Shown here piece after piece: positions 25,319-33,859 of a stretch of DNA of 64,000 nt. A program made the position numbers and the translations under genes. The DNA comes from Pedobacter sp. PF22-3 (lineage in GTDB: Bacteria; Bacteroidota; Bacteroidia; Sphingobacteriales; Sphingobacteriaceae). The notes below the pieces were generated by a model. That model made no database searches and had not been told where the DNA came from. It worked only from the letters and a program-made list of their open reading frames with translations. The stretch is from positions 434,001 to 498,000 of the forward strand of contig NZ_JAPIVP010000002.1 of NCBI RefSeq assembly GCF_026239555.1, written 5' to 3'. The stretch's first letter is position 1; every line of letters begins with the position of its first letter.

Positions 25319-28300
25319 ATGCAACATTTATACACCTTTTTTAAAAGGCTTGCGCTTTTAACTTTGTGCTGCCTTTCCCCGATGATTCTATTGGCACAGT
25401 CCAAGGTTTCAGGGACAGTTAATGATGAGACCAATCAGCCGCTTCCGGGAGTAAGCGTCATGATAAAAGGTTCAAAAGTGGGCACAACCACAGACAATTA
25501 TGGCCGCTTCTTATTATCGGCCAAGCCTGGACAGGTATTAACGTTCAGGTTCTTAGGTTTCAGTCCTCAAGAGGTGAGCGTTGAGGGCAACAACAGCGCA
25601 CTTAACATCACCTTAAAAAGTGATAACAAATTATTAAATGAGGTGGTAGTAACCGCTTTAGGCGTAAAAAAGGATAACCGTAAAGTAGGTTATGCTGTTT
25701 CTACCGTTCAGGGCGAAGACCTAACGCTTGCCCGTGATCCCAACCCAATTACTGGTTTAATCGGAAAAGTTGCCGGATTATCTGTTGGTCCATCTGCAGA
25801 ACTTCTTGGTGCTCCAAATGTAGCCATTAGGGGAAATACAATTTCGCTTTATGTGGTAGATGGATTTCCCATTAATACCGATACTTATAACATCAGTCCA
25901 GACGATATTGAAACTTACACCGTATTAAAAGGACCAGCTGCTGCTGCACTTTATGGCAATAGAGCGTCATATGGTGCGATTTTAATTACGACCAAAAAAG
26001 GGAATAAGAGCAAGCAGGGTTTAACCATCGATGTAAACAGCAGTACGGTAGTTAATAAAGGATTTCTAGCTTTCCCAAGAGTGCAGCACGCATACGGTGC
26101 TGGAGAAAACACCTTTTACCAGTTTGTAGATGGTAAAGGCGGTGCACCAGGTGGTGTTGATGCCGATTATGACATTTGGGGTCCATATTTTAACGGACAA
26201 CTTATTGCCCAGTACGACAGCCCAATTGTTAATAGTGTGCGCCAACCTACACCTTATACTGCCAGAGGCGCAAACAACCTGAATAATTTCTTAAGAACAG
26301 GTGTACAAACCAATAATAACTTGTCATTAACTTCAAACGGCGAAAACCATACAATACGCTTTTCTGCTTCCCAGCAGCACCAGGATAGCTATATTCCAGA
26401 ACAATACCTGGACATTGCCAACGCTAATATGTACGCCTCATTCAACCCATCACCAAGATGGAAATTTGAAGGTAACGTGAACTTCAACCGTCAAACCACA
26501 GATAATTTTCCTGATGTTCAATATGGACCAAACAGTTTGATATATAACCTAGCCATCTGGACTGGAGCAGACTGGGATGTTAATGCTCCTGACATTAAAG
26601 CCATTTGGCAACCAGGTAAAGTAGGTATTCAACAGCAGTTTGCCGAATATACCCGTTATCACAACCCATGGTTTATGGTAAAAGAATGGACCCGCGGTCA
26701 CCGTAAAACCAATACAACTGGTTACTTATTGGCAAACTATAAGATAAACTCCAACCTGAATGCAACTTTACGTTCGCAGATTGATACCTACAACATCTTG
26801 CGTACAGAAAAAATGCCATTTTCCGCACACCCATATGGAAGAGAAGGCAACGAAGGTGATTATCGTGAAGACCGCCGTGATTTGTTCGACAATAACACTG
26901 AGCTTATGGTTAACTATGATTATACCATTAAAAAATTCCTGAATATTTCTGGATTAATTGGTGGAAACATGCGCAACATGTCTTACAATTCTAGCTGGAC
27001 TTCAACCGATTACCTTAATGTGCCAGAGGTATATGCCTTTAGCAACTCCAAAAACCCGATTCAATCCACCAGTTTTAGTTCAGGTATGCGTGTATTGAGT
27101 GCTTATTATTCATTAGATTTAAGCTTGGGTAAATATGCCACTATTTCAAGTACTGGCCGTTTAGATAAATCATCTGCATTCCAGGTACCAACTACCTATT
27201 ACTACCCAAGTTTATCTGTAGCTACCGTGGTTTCAGACTATGTTAAAATGCCGGAATTTATCAGTTATCTAAAAGGTAGAGCATCTTATTCAAATATTCG
27301 TTCGGATGCTACTTCAACAACTATAGGCCCTGCCCCATTTAGCTCGATTACTGCTTTTGGTGGAAGTACAGGCACATCTTTATTCAATAATCCTGTGGGC
27401 TATGGTACAACTTACACTTCGCCATACAATGGCCCAGATTATTCATTGAATACTTCTTACGCAACCAGTAAGCCATACAATAGCCAAACAGCAGGTTATG
27501 CATCCGATTACCTGTATCAGAATGGCATCAAGACCTCAACCCGTGTAAACTATGAAGAGGGTTTCGACATCAAGTTCATCAAGAATAGGTTAAGCTTAAG
27601 TGGAACCGCATTCCAATACATTGATGGTCCAAGAATTCTGCCTAATGCGATTTCAACGGCTACAGGCTATACTATTGAATACCTAAATGCCTTGAAAACC
27701 AAAAAAACAGGTTATGAAGGATCATTAAGTGGTGATATATTCAAAAACCCACAAGGCTTTAGCTGGAACATTCTAATGAATATCTCCACTTATAAAGAGA
27801 TTTACAAGGAGCTTCCTCAAGGCCAGGACACTTATGCAACTTTCTTTAAAGCTGGTGACCGTACCGATAAACTTTATGGCACTGCATTCGTAAGAACACC
27901 AGATGGTAGGATCATTAATGATGCAGCAGGTAAACCGCTTATCAATCCAACAGCACAATTTTTAGGCAATGAGATTGCAAGCTACAGCTGGAGCATTTAT
28001 AACAAATTCCAATATAAAAACCTAAGCCTGGGCATACAACTTGATGGTTCAGTGGGCGGGGTAATTATTGACTATATGCACAATAAAACCATGCGTGGTG
28101 GTTCAAATGCAGAAACTGCCGAAGGGGCATTAGGTGCAGCACGCTACCAGGACTGGTTAAACTTTGGTAAAACCGGCTATAATGGTTCTTATATTGGCGA
28201 AGGGGTTGTTATTTCCAATGGCACAGCTATCAACTACGATTCGAATACCGGAGCTGTTTTAAACTACGGTGCTTTACAATATGCCCCAAATACCCAAGTT

Positions 28301-28600
28301 GCCTTTGTTCAGGATTATGTAAGTAAATACTATAATGCAGATGAAGCCAATTTGATGAGTAAAACCTTCACCAAACTTCGCGAAGTTACTTTGGGTTACG
28401 AATTTTCTAAAGAACTGCTAGAAAAAACCTTTATCAAAAAGGCATCAGTATCGCTTTACGGCCGTAACCTGTTATACTTCTACAAGGACAAGCGCTTTAA
28501 AGATGTTGACCTTGATCAATACAATTATGCAACAGCATCGACAGGTTTACAATCCCCTACCATACGGAGCTTTGGCTTTAACTTAAATGTTTCCTTCTAA
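25319..28600 (+). CDS. SusC/RagA-family TonB-dependent outer-membrane transporter
   Basis: 1093 aa from the ATG at 25319 (MQHLYTFFKR); a TTG at 25283 lies inside the operator area and is unlikely. Signal peptide to about residue 27 (ends LLAQS), CarboxypepD-reg-like domain ('VSGTVNDETNQPLPGVSV...', about 30-110), plug domain (LNEVVVTALGVKK onwards, to about 230, closing with 'YGAILITTKKG'), then the large barrel ending with aromatic residues (SFGFNLNVSF). The protein moves substrates across the outer membrane at the expense of TonB energy, with the SusD lid encoded 20 bases downstream. A SusC/SusD pair in a phosphonate locus suggests the incoming molecule is larger than free 2-aminoethylphosphonate. 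Confidence 0.9.
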   Translation: MQHLYTFFKRLALLTLCCLSPMILLAQSKVSGTVNDETNQPLPGVSVMIKGSKVGTTTDNYGRFLLSAKPGQVLTFRFLGFSPQEVSVEGNNSALNITLKSDNKLLNEVVVTALGVKKDNRKVGYAVSTVQGEDLTLARDPNPITGLIGKVAGLSVGPSAELLGAPNVAIRGNTISLYVVDGFPINTDTYNISPDDIETYTVLKGPAAAALYGNRASYGAILITTKKGNKSKQGLTIDVNSSTVVNKGFLAFPRVQHAYGAGENTFYQFVDGKGGAPGGVDADYDIWGPYFNGQLIAQYDSPIVNSVRQPTPYTARGANNLNNFLRTGVQTNNNLSLTSNGENHTIRFSASQQHQDSYIPEQYLDIANANMYASFNPSPRWKFEGNVNFNRQTTDNFPDVQYGPNSLIYNLAIWTGADWDVNAPDIKAIWQPGKVGIQQQFAEYTRYHNPWFMVKEWTRGHRKTNTTGYLLANYKINSNLNATLRSQIDTYNILRTEKMPFSAHPYGREGNEGDYREDRRDLFDNNTELMVNYDYTIKKFLNISGLIGGNMRNMSYNSSWTSTDYLNVPEVYAFSNSKNPIQSTSFSSGMRVLSAYYSLDLSLGKYATISSTGRLDKSSAFQVPTTYYYPSLSVATVVSDYVKMPEFISYLKGRASYSNIRSDATSTTIGPAPFSSITAFGGSTGTSLFNNPVGYGTTYTSPYNGPDYSLNTSYATSKPYNSQTAGYASDYLYQNGIKTSTRVNYEEGFDIKFIKNRLSLSGTAFQYIDGPRILPNAISTATGYTIEYLNALKTKKTGYEGSLSGDIFKNPQGFSWNILMNISTYKEIYKELPQGQDTYATFFKAGDRTDKLYGTAFVRTPDGRIINDAAGKPLINPTAQFLGNEIASYSWSIYNKFQYKNLSLGIQLDGSVGGVIIDYMHNKTMRGGSNAETAEGALGAARYQDWLNFGKTGYNGSYIGEGVVISNGTAINYDSNTGAVLNYGALQYAPNTQVAFVQDYVSKYYNADEANLMSKTFTKLREVTLGYEFSKELLEKTFIKKASVSLYGRNLLYFYKDKRFKDVDLDQYNYATASTGLQSPTIRSFGFNLNVSF

Positions 28601-28620
28601 CCTCAATAAGAAAGACAATC

Positions 28621-30219
28621 ATGAAAAAAATATTCCCAATATATCTACTGGCATTCTCTATAGCAATCACCTTTAGTAGTTGCAAGAAAAGCTTTGAAGA
28701 GCTTAGCCAAAACGAGAACAAACCAAATGCAGTTTCTGCTGCCCTGTTATTTAACGGGGTGTTAAATAACCTATCCGATCAGCCAGATGGCGCTAAGGAA
28801 ACTTATAGCCAATACTACCTGAATAACTACGATTATTATGGTAATAACCGTTATGATTTGGGCAGTGGTGATGATTATTACACGACTTTAAAGAATGTAA
28901 TTGCAATGGAAGAGCGTGCCACAGCAACTGGTGGAGCTGCAATTAATCCATATGAAGCGCTTGGTAAATTTTTCAGAGCTTACTTTTTCAGCAAGATGAG
29001 TTTAGAAATGGGCGATATCCCGATGAGCCAGGCCCTAAAGGGATTGGATGGTCTTGAGCCAGTTTACGATTCGCAAAAAACAGTGATGCAACAATCATTA
29101 GTCTGGTTAGAAAGTGCAAACAGCGATCTGGATCAATTGATAAAAAATCCGGCAAATTTTGGAACCGGTGCCGGAGCTACATTAAGTAACGACATCTATT
29201 TCAATAATGACTTGCTTAAATGGCAAAAAACCGTAAATGCGCTACGAATCCGTTTACTGATTCACCTGAGTAAAAAAACAAGTGATACCGATTTGAATAT
29301 CATCAACCAATTTGCCAGCATCATTACAAATCCAGCTAAATATCCGTTAATGAGTGCCAATTCGGACAACCTGCAATATACATTTGTAGCCCCAAACAAT
29401 TATTACCCACAAAATCCAAACAACTTCGGACAGAGTGGGTCGAGAAAAAACTCTTCTGCAACCTATATTAGCCTGCTTACCCAGTTGAAAGACCCTAGGG
29501 TTTATGCAACTGCAGAGCCTGCACGCGACCGTGTGGACAATTTAAAGCAAAGTGCAACTGATTTCAACTCTTTTGTTGGTGCTGATGCGGGTCTTGATTT
29601 AGGGGTAATGTATAATAATGCTGGTCTGCAAAAATATTCATTTATCAACCGTAAACGTTTTTACTCTACCTACACGGGCGAGCCCAGCATACAGATTGGC
29701 TATGCCGAGCTTATGTTCAATATTGCCGAAGGGATTAACAGAGGTTGGACAACTGGAAATGCAGAGAGCTATTACATTGCAGGAATTAAGGCCTCTATGG
29801 CCTCATACGGCATTCCGGAGAGCGGTAACTATACAGCGTATTTCTACCGCCCGGGTTCAACAGATGTAACGGTTGCCAGCAACTATGATACTTTTATCGT
29901 GCCAGTAGATTTTAATACCTATTATAACCAGACTGCGGTAAAGTATACAGCAGGTGCAACTGGAATTACCCAAATCCTTCAACAGAAATATCTGGCACTT
30001 TTCAGGCACTCGGGATTAGAATCTTACTTTACTTACCGTCGTACCGGCATTCCAGCCTTTACTACAGGGCCAGGAACGGGAAATGGTAACCGGATTGCTT
30101 TACGCTTCAAGTATTCTTCAGCCGAACGTACTTCAAATGCAAAGAACTACCAGGCCGCCTTAACCACGCAGTTTAGTGGCAATGATGATATCAACGGAAC
30201 CATGTGGATCTTGAAATAA
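28621..30219 (+). CDS. SusD/RagB-family substrate-binding lipoprotein
   Basis: 532 aa, SusD-like_2 type. Signal peptide with Cys21 as the lipid anchor (FSSC), then 'SQNENKPNAVSAALLFNGVLNNL' where this subfamily begins, TPR-like helices, and long loops with Asn/Tyr/Trp residues; the end has 'NAKNYQAALTTQFSGND'. As a lid over the SusC channel it binds the compound at the cell surface. The next unit starts after a hairpin at 30233-30265. The ligand cannot be read from sequence; the context points to a phosphonate-bearing glycan or lipid head group. Confidence 0.9.
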   Translation: MKKIFPIYLLAFSIAITFSSCKKSFEELSQNENKPNAVSAALLFNGVLNNLSDQPDGAKETYSQYYLNNYDYYGNNRYDLGSGDDYYTTLKNVIAMEERATATGGAAINPYEALGKFFRAYFFSKMSLEMGDIPMSQALKGLDGLEPVYDSQKTVMQQSLVWLESANSDLDQLIKNPANFGTGAGATLSNDIYFNNDLLKWQKTVNALRIRLLIHLSKKTSDTDLNIINQFASIITNPAKYPLMSANSDNLQYTFVAPNNYYPQNPNNFGQSGSRKNSSATYISLLTQLKDPRVYATAEPARDRVDNLKQSATDFNSFVGADAGLDLGVMYNNAGLQKYSFINRKRFYSTYTGEPSIQIGYAELMFNIAEGINRGWTTGNAESYYIAGIKASMASYGIPESGNYTAYFYRPGSTDVTVASNYDTFIVPVDFNTYYNQTAVKYTAGATGITQILQQKYLALFRHSGLESYFTYRRTGIPAFTTGPGTGNGNRIALRFKYSSAERTSNAKNYQAALTTQFSGNDDINGTMWILK

Positions 30220-30232
30220 TTCTTTTCTTACT

Positions 30233-30265
30233 ATGCATACAAAGCCAATATGGCTTTGTATGCAT
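30233..30265. other. Perfect 15-bp hairpin between susD and the next gene
   Basis: ATGCATACAAAGCCA (30233-30247) and TGGCTTTGTATGCAT (30251-30265) pair completely with a 3-base loop. There is no T run after it, so it may stabilise or process the susCD message instead of ending it, changing the dose of the downstream enzyme. Confidence 0.7.
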
Positions 30266-30278
30266 TTAATATCACAAT

Positions 30279-31370
30279 ATGAAAAAATTGATCTTAATGT
30301 TGGCTTTATGTTTAAGCATATTTTGCAGCTTTGCACAAAAAACAAAAACCAAAAATCTGATTATTGTTACCTTGGATGGGATGCGCTGGCAGGAAGTATT
30401 CCGTGGAGCAGATTCAAGTCTAATCCATTCAAAATATACCGAGGATAAAGAGGATGTCCGTAAAAAATACTGGGCAAATTCAGCTGTGCAACGAAGAAAA
30501 TTGCTTTTTCCTTTTCTTTGGAACACCTTGGCCGTTCAAGGGCAAATTTACGGCAATCAGGATCTGGGCAATAAGGATATGCTCGCCAATCCCTATCGCT
30601 TTTCTTATCCAGGCTATAACGAGATTTTCACAGGTTTTCCTGATCCAAGAATGAATACCAATGATCCTATTACCAACCCCAATCAGAACGTGCTTGAATT
30701 TATTACCAAGCAAAAAGGGTTTGAGGGTAAGGTTGTTGCCTTTTCCTCATGGGAACGTTTCCCACAAATCCTGAATACACATCGTTCTGGCGTACCAGTT
30801 TATGCGGGTTATACCAATCTAAAAAATAAGGATGCGAACCAACGACTAAAATATCTAAATGAACTTCAGCACGATGTTCCACATTATCTTGGCGATTCGA
30901 CAAGACTGGACTTCATTACCTATGAATTCAGTAAGGAATACTTAAAGCAGTACAAGCCGAGGGTACTTTACATCGCTTTTGATGAAACCGATGATATGGC
31001 CCATGCAGGAAACTACAAATTCTATCTGGAAAGAGCTAAACAGGAAGATGGATACATAGAGTCGTTATGGAAGATGATTCAGGCAGATCCATTTTATAAA
31101 GATAGCACTACCCTGCTGATTACTTGCGATCATGGTCGAGGCGAACAGCCACTGGACAAATGGCGCGACCACGGCGCAGATGTTAAAGGAGCAGAAAACA
31201 CCTGGTTTGCAGTTTTAGGTCCCGATAGCCCTGCAAGCGGTGAAATTAAAACCACCACCACAACTTATCATAAACAACTTGCGCAGACCATGGCTGCACT
31301 TTTGGGTTTAGATTTTAAATCAAATGCAGGTCACGAGGTTGGAGAGGCGATTCAAACGGTATTTAAATAA
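30279..31370 (+). CDS. Secreted alkaline-phosphatase-superfamily hydrolase
   Basis: 363 aa. Signal peptide to about residue 20 (CSFAQ), then AP-superfamily metal ligands in order: D33 (VTLDGMRW), D235/H242 (FDETDDMAHAG), D284-H285 (ITCDHGRGE) and H298 (DHGAD). Where related nucleotide phosphodiesterases have the Thr/Ser nucleophile (a P-N-x-x-T type motif), here the sequence is 'YPGYNEIFTG' (110-119) with Asn114 and Glu115, so the nucleophile is not obvious. It probably acts in the periplasm on phosphate or phosphonate esters before import. It is the last gene of the rightward unit and has a strong terminator behind it. The exact bond cleaved is unknown. Confidence 0.75.
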   Translation: MKKLILMLALCLSIFCSFAQKTKTKNLIIVTLDGMRWQEVFRGADSSLIHSKYTEDKEDVRKKYWANSAVQRRKLLFPFLWNTLAVQGQIYGNQDLGNKDMLANPYRFSYPGYNEIFTGFPDPRMNTNDPITNPNQNVLEFITKQKGFEGKVVAFSSWERFPQILNTHRSGVPVYAGYTNLKNKDANQRLKYLNELQHDVPHYLGDSTRLDFITYEFSKEYLKQYKPRVLYIAFDETDDMAHAGNYKFYLERAKQEDGYIESLWKMIQADPFYKDSTTLLITCDHGRGEQPLDKWRDHGADVKGAENTWFAVLGPDSPASGEIKTTTTTYHKQLAQTMAALLGLDFKSNAGHEVGEAIQTVFK

Positions 31371-31398
31371 ACACAGTGAATTAGAAAATTTCTTACGA

Positions 31399-31438
31399 GT
31401 AAAAGCACGCTAACAACACCGTGCTTTTACTATTTTTT
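31399..31438 (+). terminator. Terminator of the susCD/phosphatase operon
   Basis: GTAAAAGCACG (31399-31409) and CGTGCTTTTAC (31420-31430) form a perfect 11-bp stem with a 10-base loop, followed by TATTTTTTGG. It fits the end of the rightward phosphonate unit. Confidence 0.85.
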
Positions 31439-31549
31439 GGTATAAGGCCAGACTAAGAAACAAATATGAATTAATCTTTAAGTTTGTCTATTCTAGCTAA
31501 ACGGCGCAAATCTTCTACAAATTCGTTCGTGAATTTATCCGCAAGGGCT

Positions 31550-31645
31550 ACTGATTAAAAGCTCATCGGAAGGTGGGCTGTTTTTGTTTCAGATATATCA
31601 TTCATTATTTTATTTTTAGCCTTAGCAAGACACTAAGACTAGATG
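31550..31645. repeat. Dispersed intergenic repeat, copy 1
   Basis: Starts ACTGATTAAAAGCTCAT, then GGAAGGTGGGCT, a variable spacer, and ends with the hairpin TTTAGCCTTAGC/CACTAAGACTA. It is a diverged copy of 40916-41009. The ends are conserved and the middle is not. Confidence 0.6.
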
Positions 31646-31707
31646 GTGATTTAAACACGGATAGAATGGCTATTTTATACAATATAACCACTCCATCCGT
31701 TAAATTA

Positions 31708-31854
31708 TCACTTTGATTCTCCAGGCCTATGTTTATGTGGCTTTAGATCTGGATGCTTAGGCTTCGTTTCAGGTGTTACCCTGTGCCTTTTGTCTGGAGT
31801 ACCATCTGGCTTATTAGGCTTAGGTCCAGGTTTAATTGCTTCAATTTTTTCCAT
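31708..31854 (-). CDS. Small Pro/Lys/His-rich protein (hypothetical)
   Basis: 48 codons from an ATG at 31854 (MEKIEAIKPGPKPN...), with about one third Pro or Lys and several His; the middle is 'KPKHPDLKPHKHRPGE'. No signal peptide or membrane segment. The regular P-K spacing and lack of stops suggest a real coding sequence, perhaps a low-complexity or nucleic-acid-binding peptide. No operon partner. Confidence 0.35.
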   Translation of the reverse strand: MEKIEAIKPGPKPNKPDGTPDKRHRVTPETKPKHPDLKPHKHRPGESK

Positions 31855-31859
31855 AAAGT

Positions 31860-32417
31860 TTTTATATTAATTTAAGTGCCTACAAATCTAAACCAGAACT
31901 TATTTGCATAATTACGGTTTTCCCTTATAGCATAGAAGAGGCGCCCATGCCGTTCTTGAATGCTTATGGAGTACATCAGATCAGAGATAAAATAGCCATC
32001 CACGATCATGTATGTTACGTTATCGCATTATAACCTATATTTTATAGCTTGGTAGAAAACGGAACACCGATAGCATTATTAAAAACGATTTTAGCATGGG
32101 CGGCATATAGCAGGAAGCATTTGAATTGTCATTGCCGCAAAAAGGCGAATTTTATAACGAATATAAAAACGTACGTAAACACCATGGTTTTGTAATCAAC
32201 TGGTGTTCAGAATATACAGGGTAAATAGTGGAACTGGTGAAGAAAAGAATATGCTGTTCCTTACCGATCCGCCTGCAACCATAATACGGAAGCCATAGTA
32301 GATTCGCTTGTATTATATATACACATCGATCAGCTAAATGAAATTACGGGCAATCTCACCAGTGGGGAACGTTTTGGCAGTCAAAATACTAAGCATAAAA
32401 AAAATCAGCTACAAAAA
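31860..32417. other. Spacer with traces of a decayed gene
   Basis: Plus-strand pieces that look protein-like are scattered in different frames, for example around 32115-32220 (an in-frame 'LSLPQKGEFYNEYKNVRKHH', then 'GFVINWCSEYTG') and 32320-32400. No start, several stops; I do not recognise a family. The rest shows nothing to report. Confidence 0.3.
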
Positions 32418-33851
32418 TCAAGGTATAAGCTCAGTTGCTATGATGCCAAAGCCGTTTACATAATGGTGCCCGCCTTGAAGGTAAATAATCTTCGCTTTCT
32501 GAGTTGAAATCTCTTTTACAGGAAGGTCGGTCTCTTCTTTTCCAAAAAAGCATACAACTTTAGTACCTTGTACACGGTTGATTTCTGCAGGCACAGAAAA
32601 TCCACTTTCATTGTTGCCAAAACTTAACAAATCCGAAACATGGATTTCAAAGTCGGTATCTTTTGATGGCGATAGCAGGCCTACAGCCAATACATTATGC
32701 CGCAGGTTCTCAGGCAATCTATTGTAAGCAAAACTCATTACATCCGCTCCAAAAGAATAACCTACTAAAATAACTTTTTGCTTTTTCCACTGCCCGGCAT
32801 AAGTTTCTGTTATTTTGGTCATATCTTCAGCAAGCTGTGATGGGTTTTTCTTTTCCCAGAAATATTTTAATGCGTCAAGTCCTACAACCGGGGCTCCCCG
32901 CTCAGCAAAAGCGTCTACAATTTGTTGATCATAACCGGTCCAGCCGCCATCTCCGGAGATAAATACGACCATATAATCGCCACCGGTTGTTTTGGCTTCT
33001 GTAAGGTGAAGGGGAAGATCTAATTTTCGCATTGCCCCAACCGGGATTCCCTTTTCCTGGTTCTGAACAATTTCCTTATAGGCAGACATGAGCTGGGGAA
33101 CCCAGTTTTTCTCATTTCCATAACCATGCCCTACGCCCGGAAGCGGTATAACCTTAGCATTGCCCACATTTTTTAAGAAAGCGGTCGTTGATGCGTAATT
33201 GCAAATTTTATCATTCTCGCCCTGAAGAGAAATGAGCGGTGCAGAAAGATTGCCCGCAGCGCCAATATCATAACCCTTGCCATCCTTACGTTTCAGAACC
33301 GTGAAATTACCAGAACCCTTACATAAAGGTTTTTTAATATTGATATCAGGACAAAACCCCAAAACAATTCCGGCCCTGAAAGTATTCTGTGGCGCCTGCG
33401 CCAATAAACCATATACCAGTGTAGCCCCTGAAGAATAACCTAAAAGTATAGGAACATTATAGGTTTTATAACCCAGCTTTTTCTGAATAAACTGGCTCAT
33501 CCGCTCAAAATCTGCAGCAGGATATAAACAGGAAGTTGCACTTTTATTCATCGCACGGAAAACCGGCCTGATATCTACCCCGATTAAAAGCGTATGTTCG
33601 TCTTTTAGGTGCAAAGCGATGCCTTCAATACCTGCATTCCATCCGCCATCACCAGAAATGCAGATGATCACATTTTCTACCGTTTTCTCTGCTTTATAAA
33701 GCCTGAGTTTTCCAAATCCTGCATAAGATAGCGAGTCGGCAGGCGCTGCCATAATTTTGGAGGAAATTAAAATCAGCAGCAATACTACGGCTGTACACAA
33801 AGGGATTTGCAGATGAATACACTTTCGTAATAAATTATTTTTTTTCATCAT
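32418..33851 (-). CDS. VirJ/AcvB-like periplasmic lipid hydrolase with duplicated domain
   Basis: 477 aa with an N-terminal signal peptide (about 1-35). Two alpha/beta-hydrolase-type halves can be seen: the first has 'CISGDGGWNAG' and the nucleophile elbow 'GYSSGAT' and the second 'FISGDGGWTGYD' and 'GYSFGAD'. AcvB/VirJ proteins hydrolyse lysyl-phosphatidylglycerol in the periplasm in other bacteria. The gene is the second in a leftward pair 8 bases after MprF, which makes that lipid, so the pair could set its level. Whether both halves are active is not known. It may also be reverse-regulated with pH, as in Agrobacterium. Confidence 0.8.
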   Translation of the reverse strand: MMKKNNLLRKCIHLQIPLCTAVVLLLILISSKIMAAPADSLSYAGFGKLRLYKAEKTVENVIICISGDGGWNAGIEGIALHLKDEHTLLIGVDIRPVFRAMNKSATSCLYPAADFERMSQFIQKKLGYKTYNVPILLGYSSGATLVYGLLAQAPQNTFRAGIVLGFCPDINIKKPLCKGSGNFTVLKRKDGKGYDIGAAGNLSAPLISLQGENDKICNYASTTAFLKNVGNAKVIPLPGVGHGYGNEKNWVPQLMSAYKEIVQNQEKGIPVGAMRKLDLPLHLTEAKTTGGDYMVVFISGDGGWTGYDQQIVDAFAERGAPVVGLDALKYFWEKKNPSQLAEDMTKITETYAGQWKKQKVILVGYSFGADVMSFAYNRLPENLRHNVLAVGLLSPSKDTDFEIHVSDLLSFGNNESGFSVPAEINRVQGTKVVCFFGKEETDLPVKEISTQKAKIIYLQGGHHYVNGFGIIATELIP

Positions 33852-33859
33852 GAAAAAGA

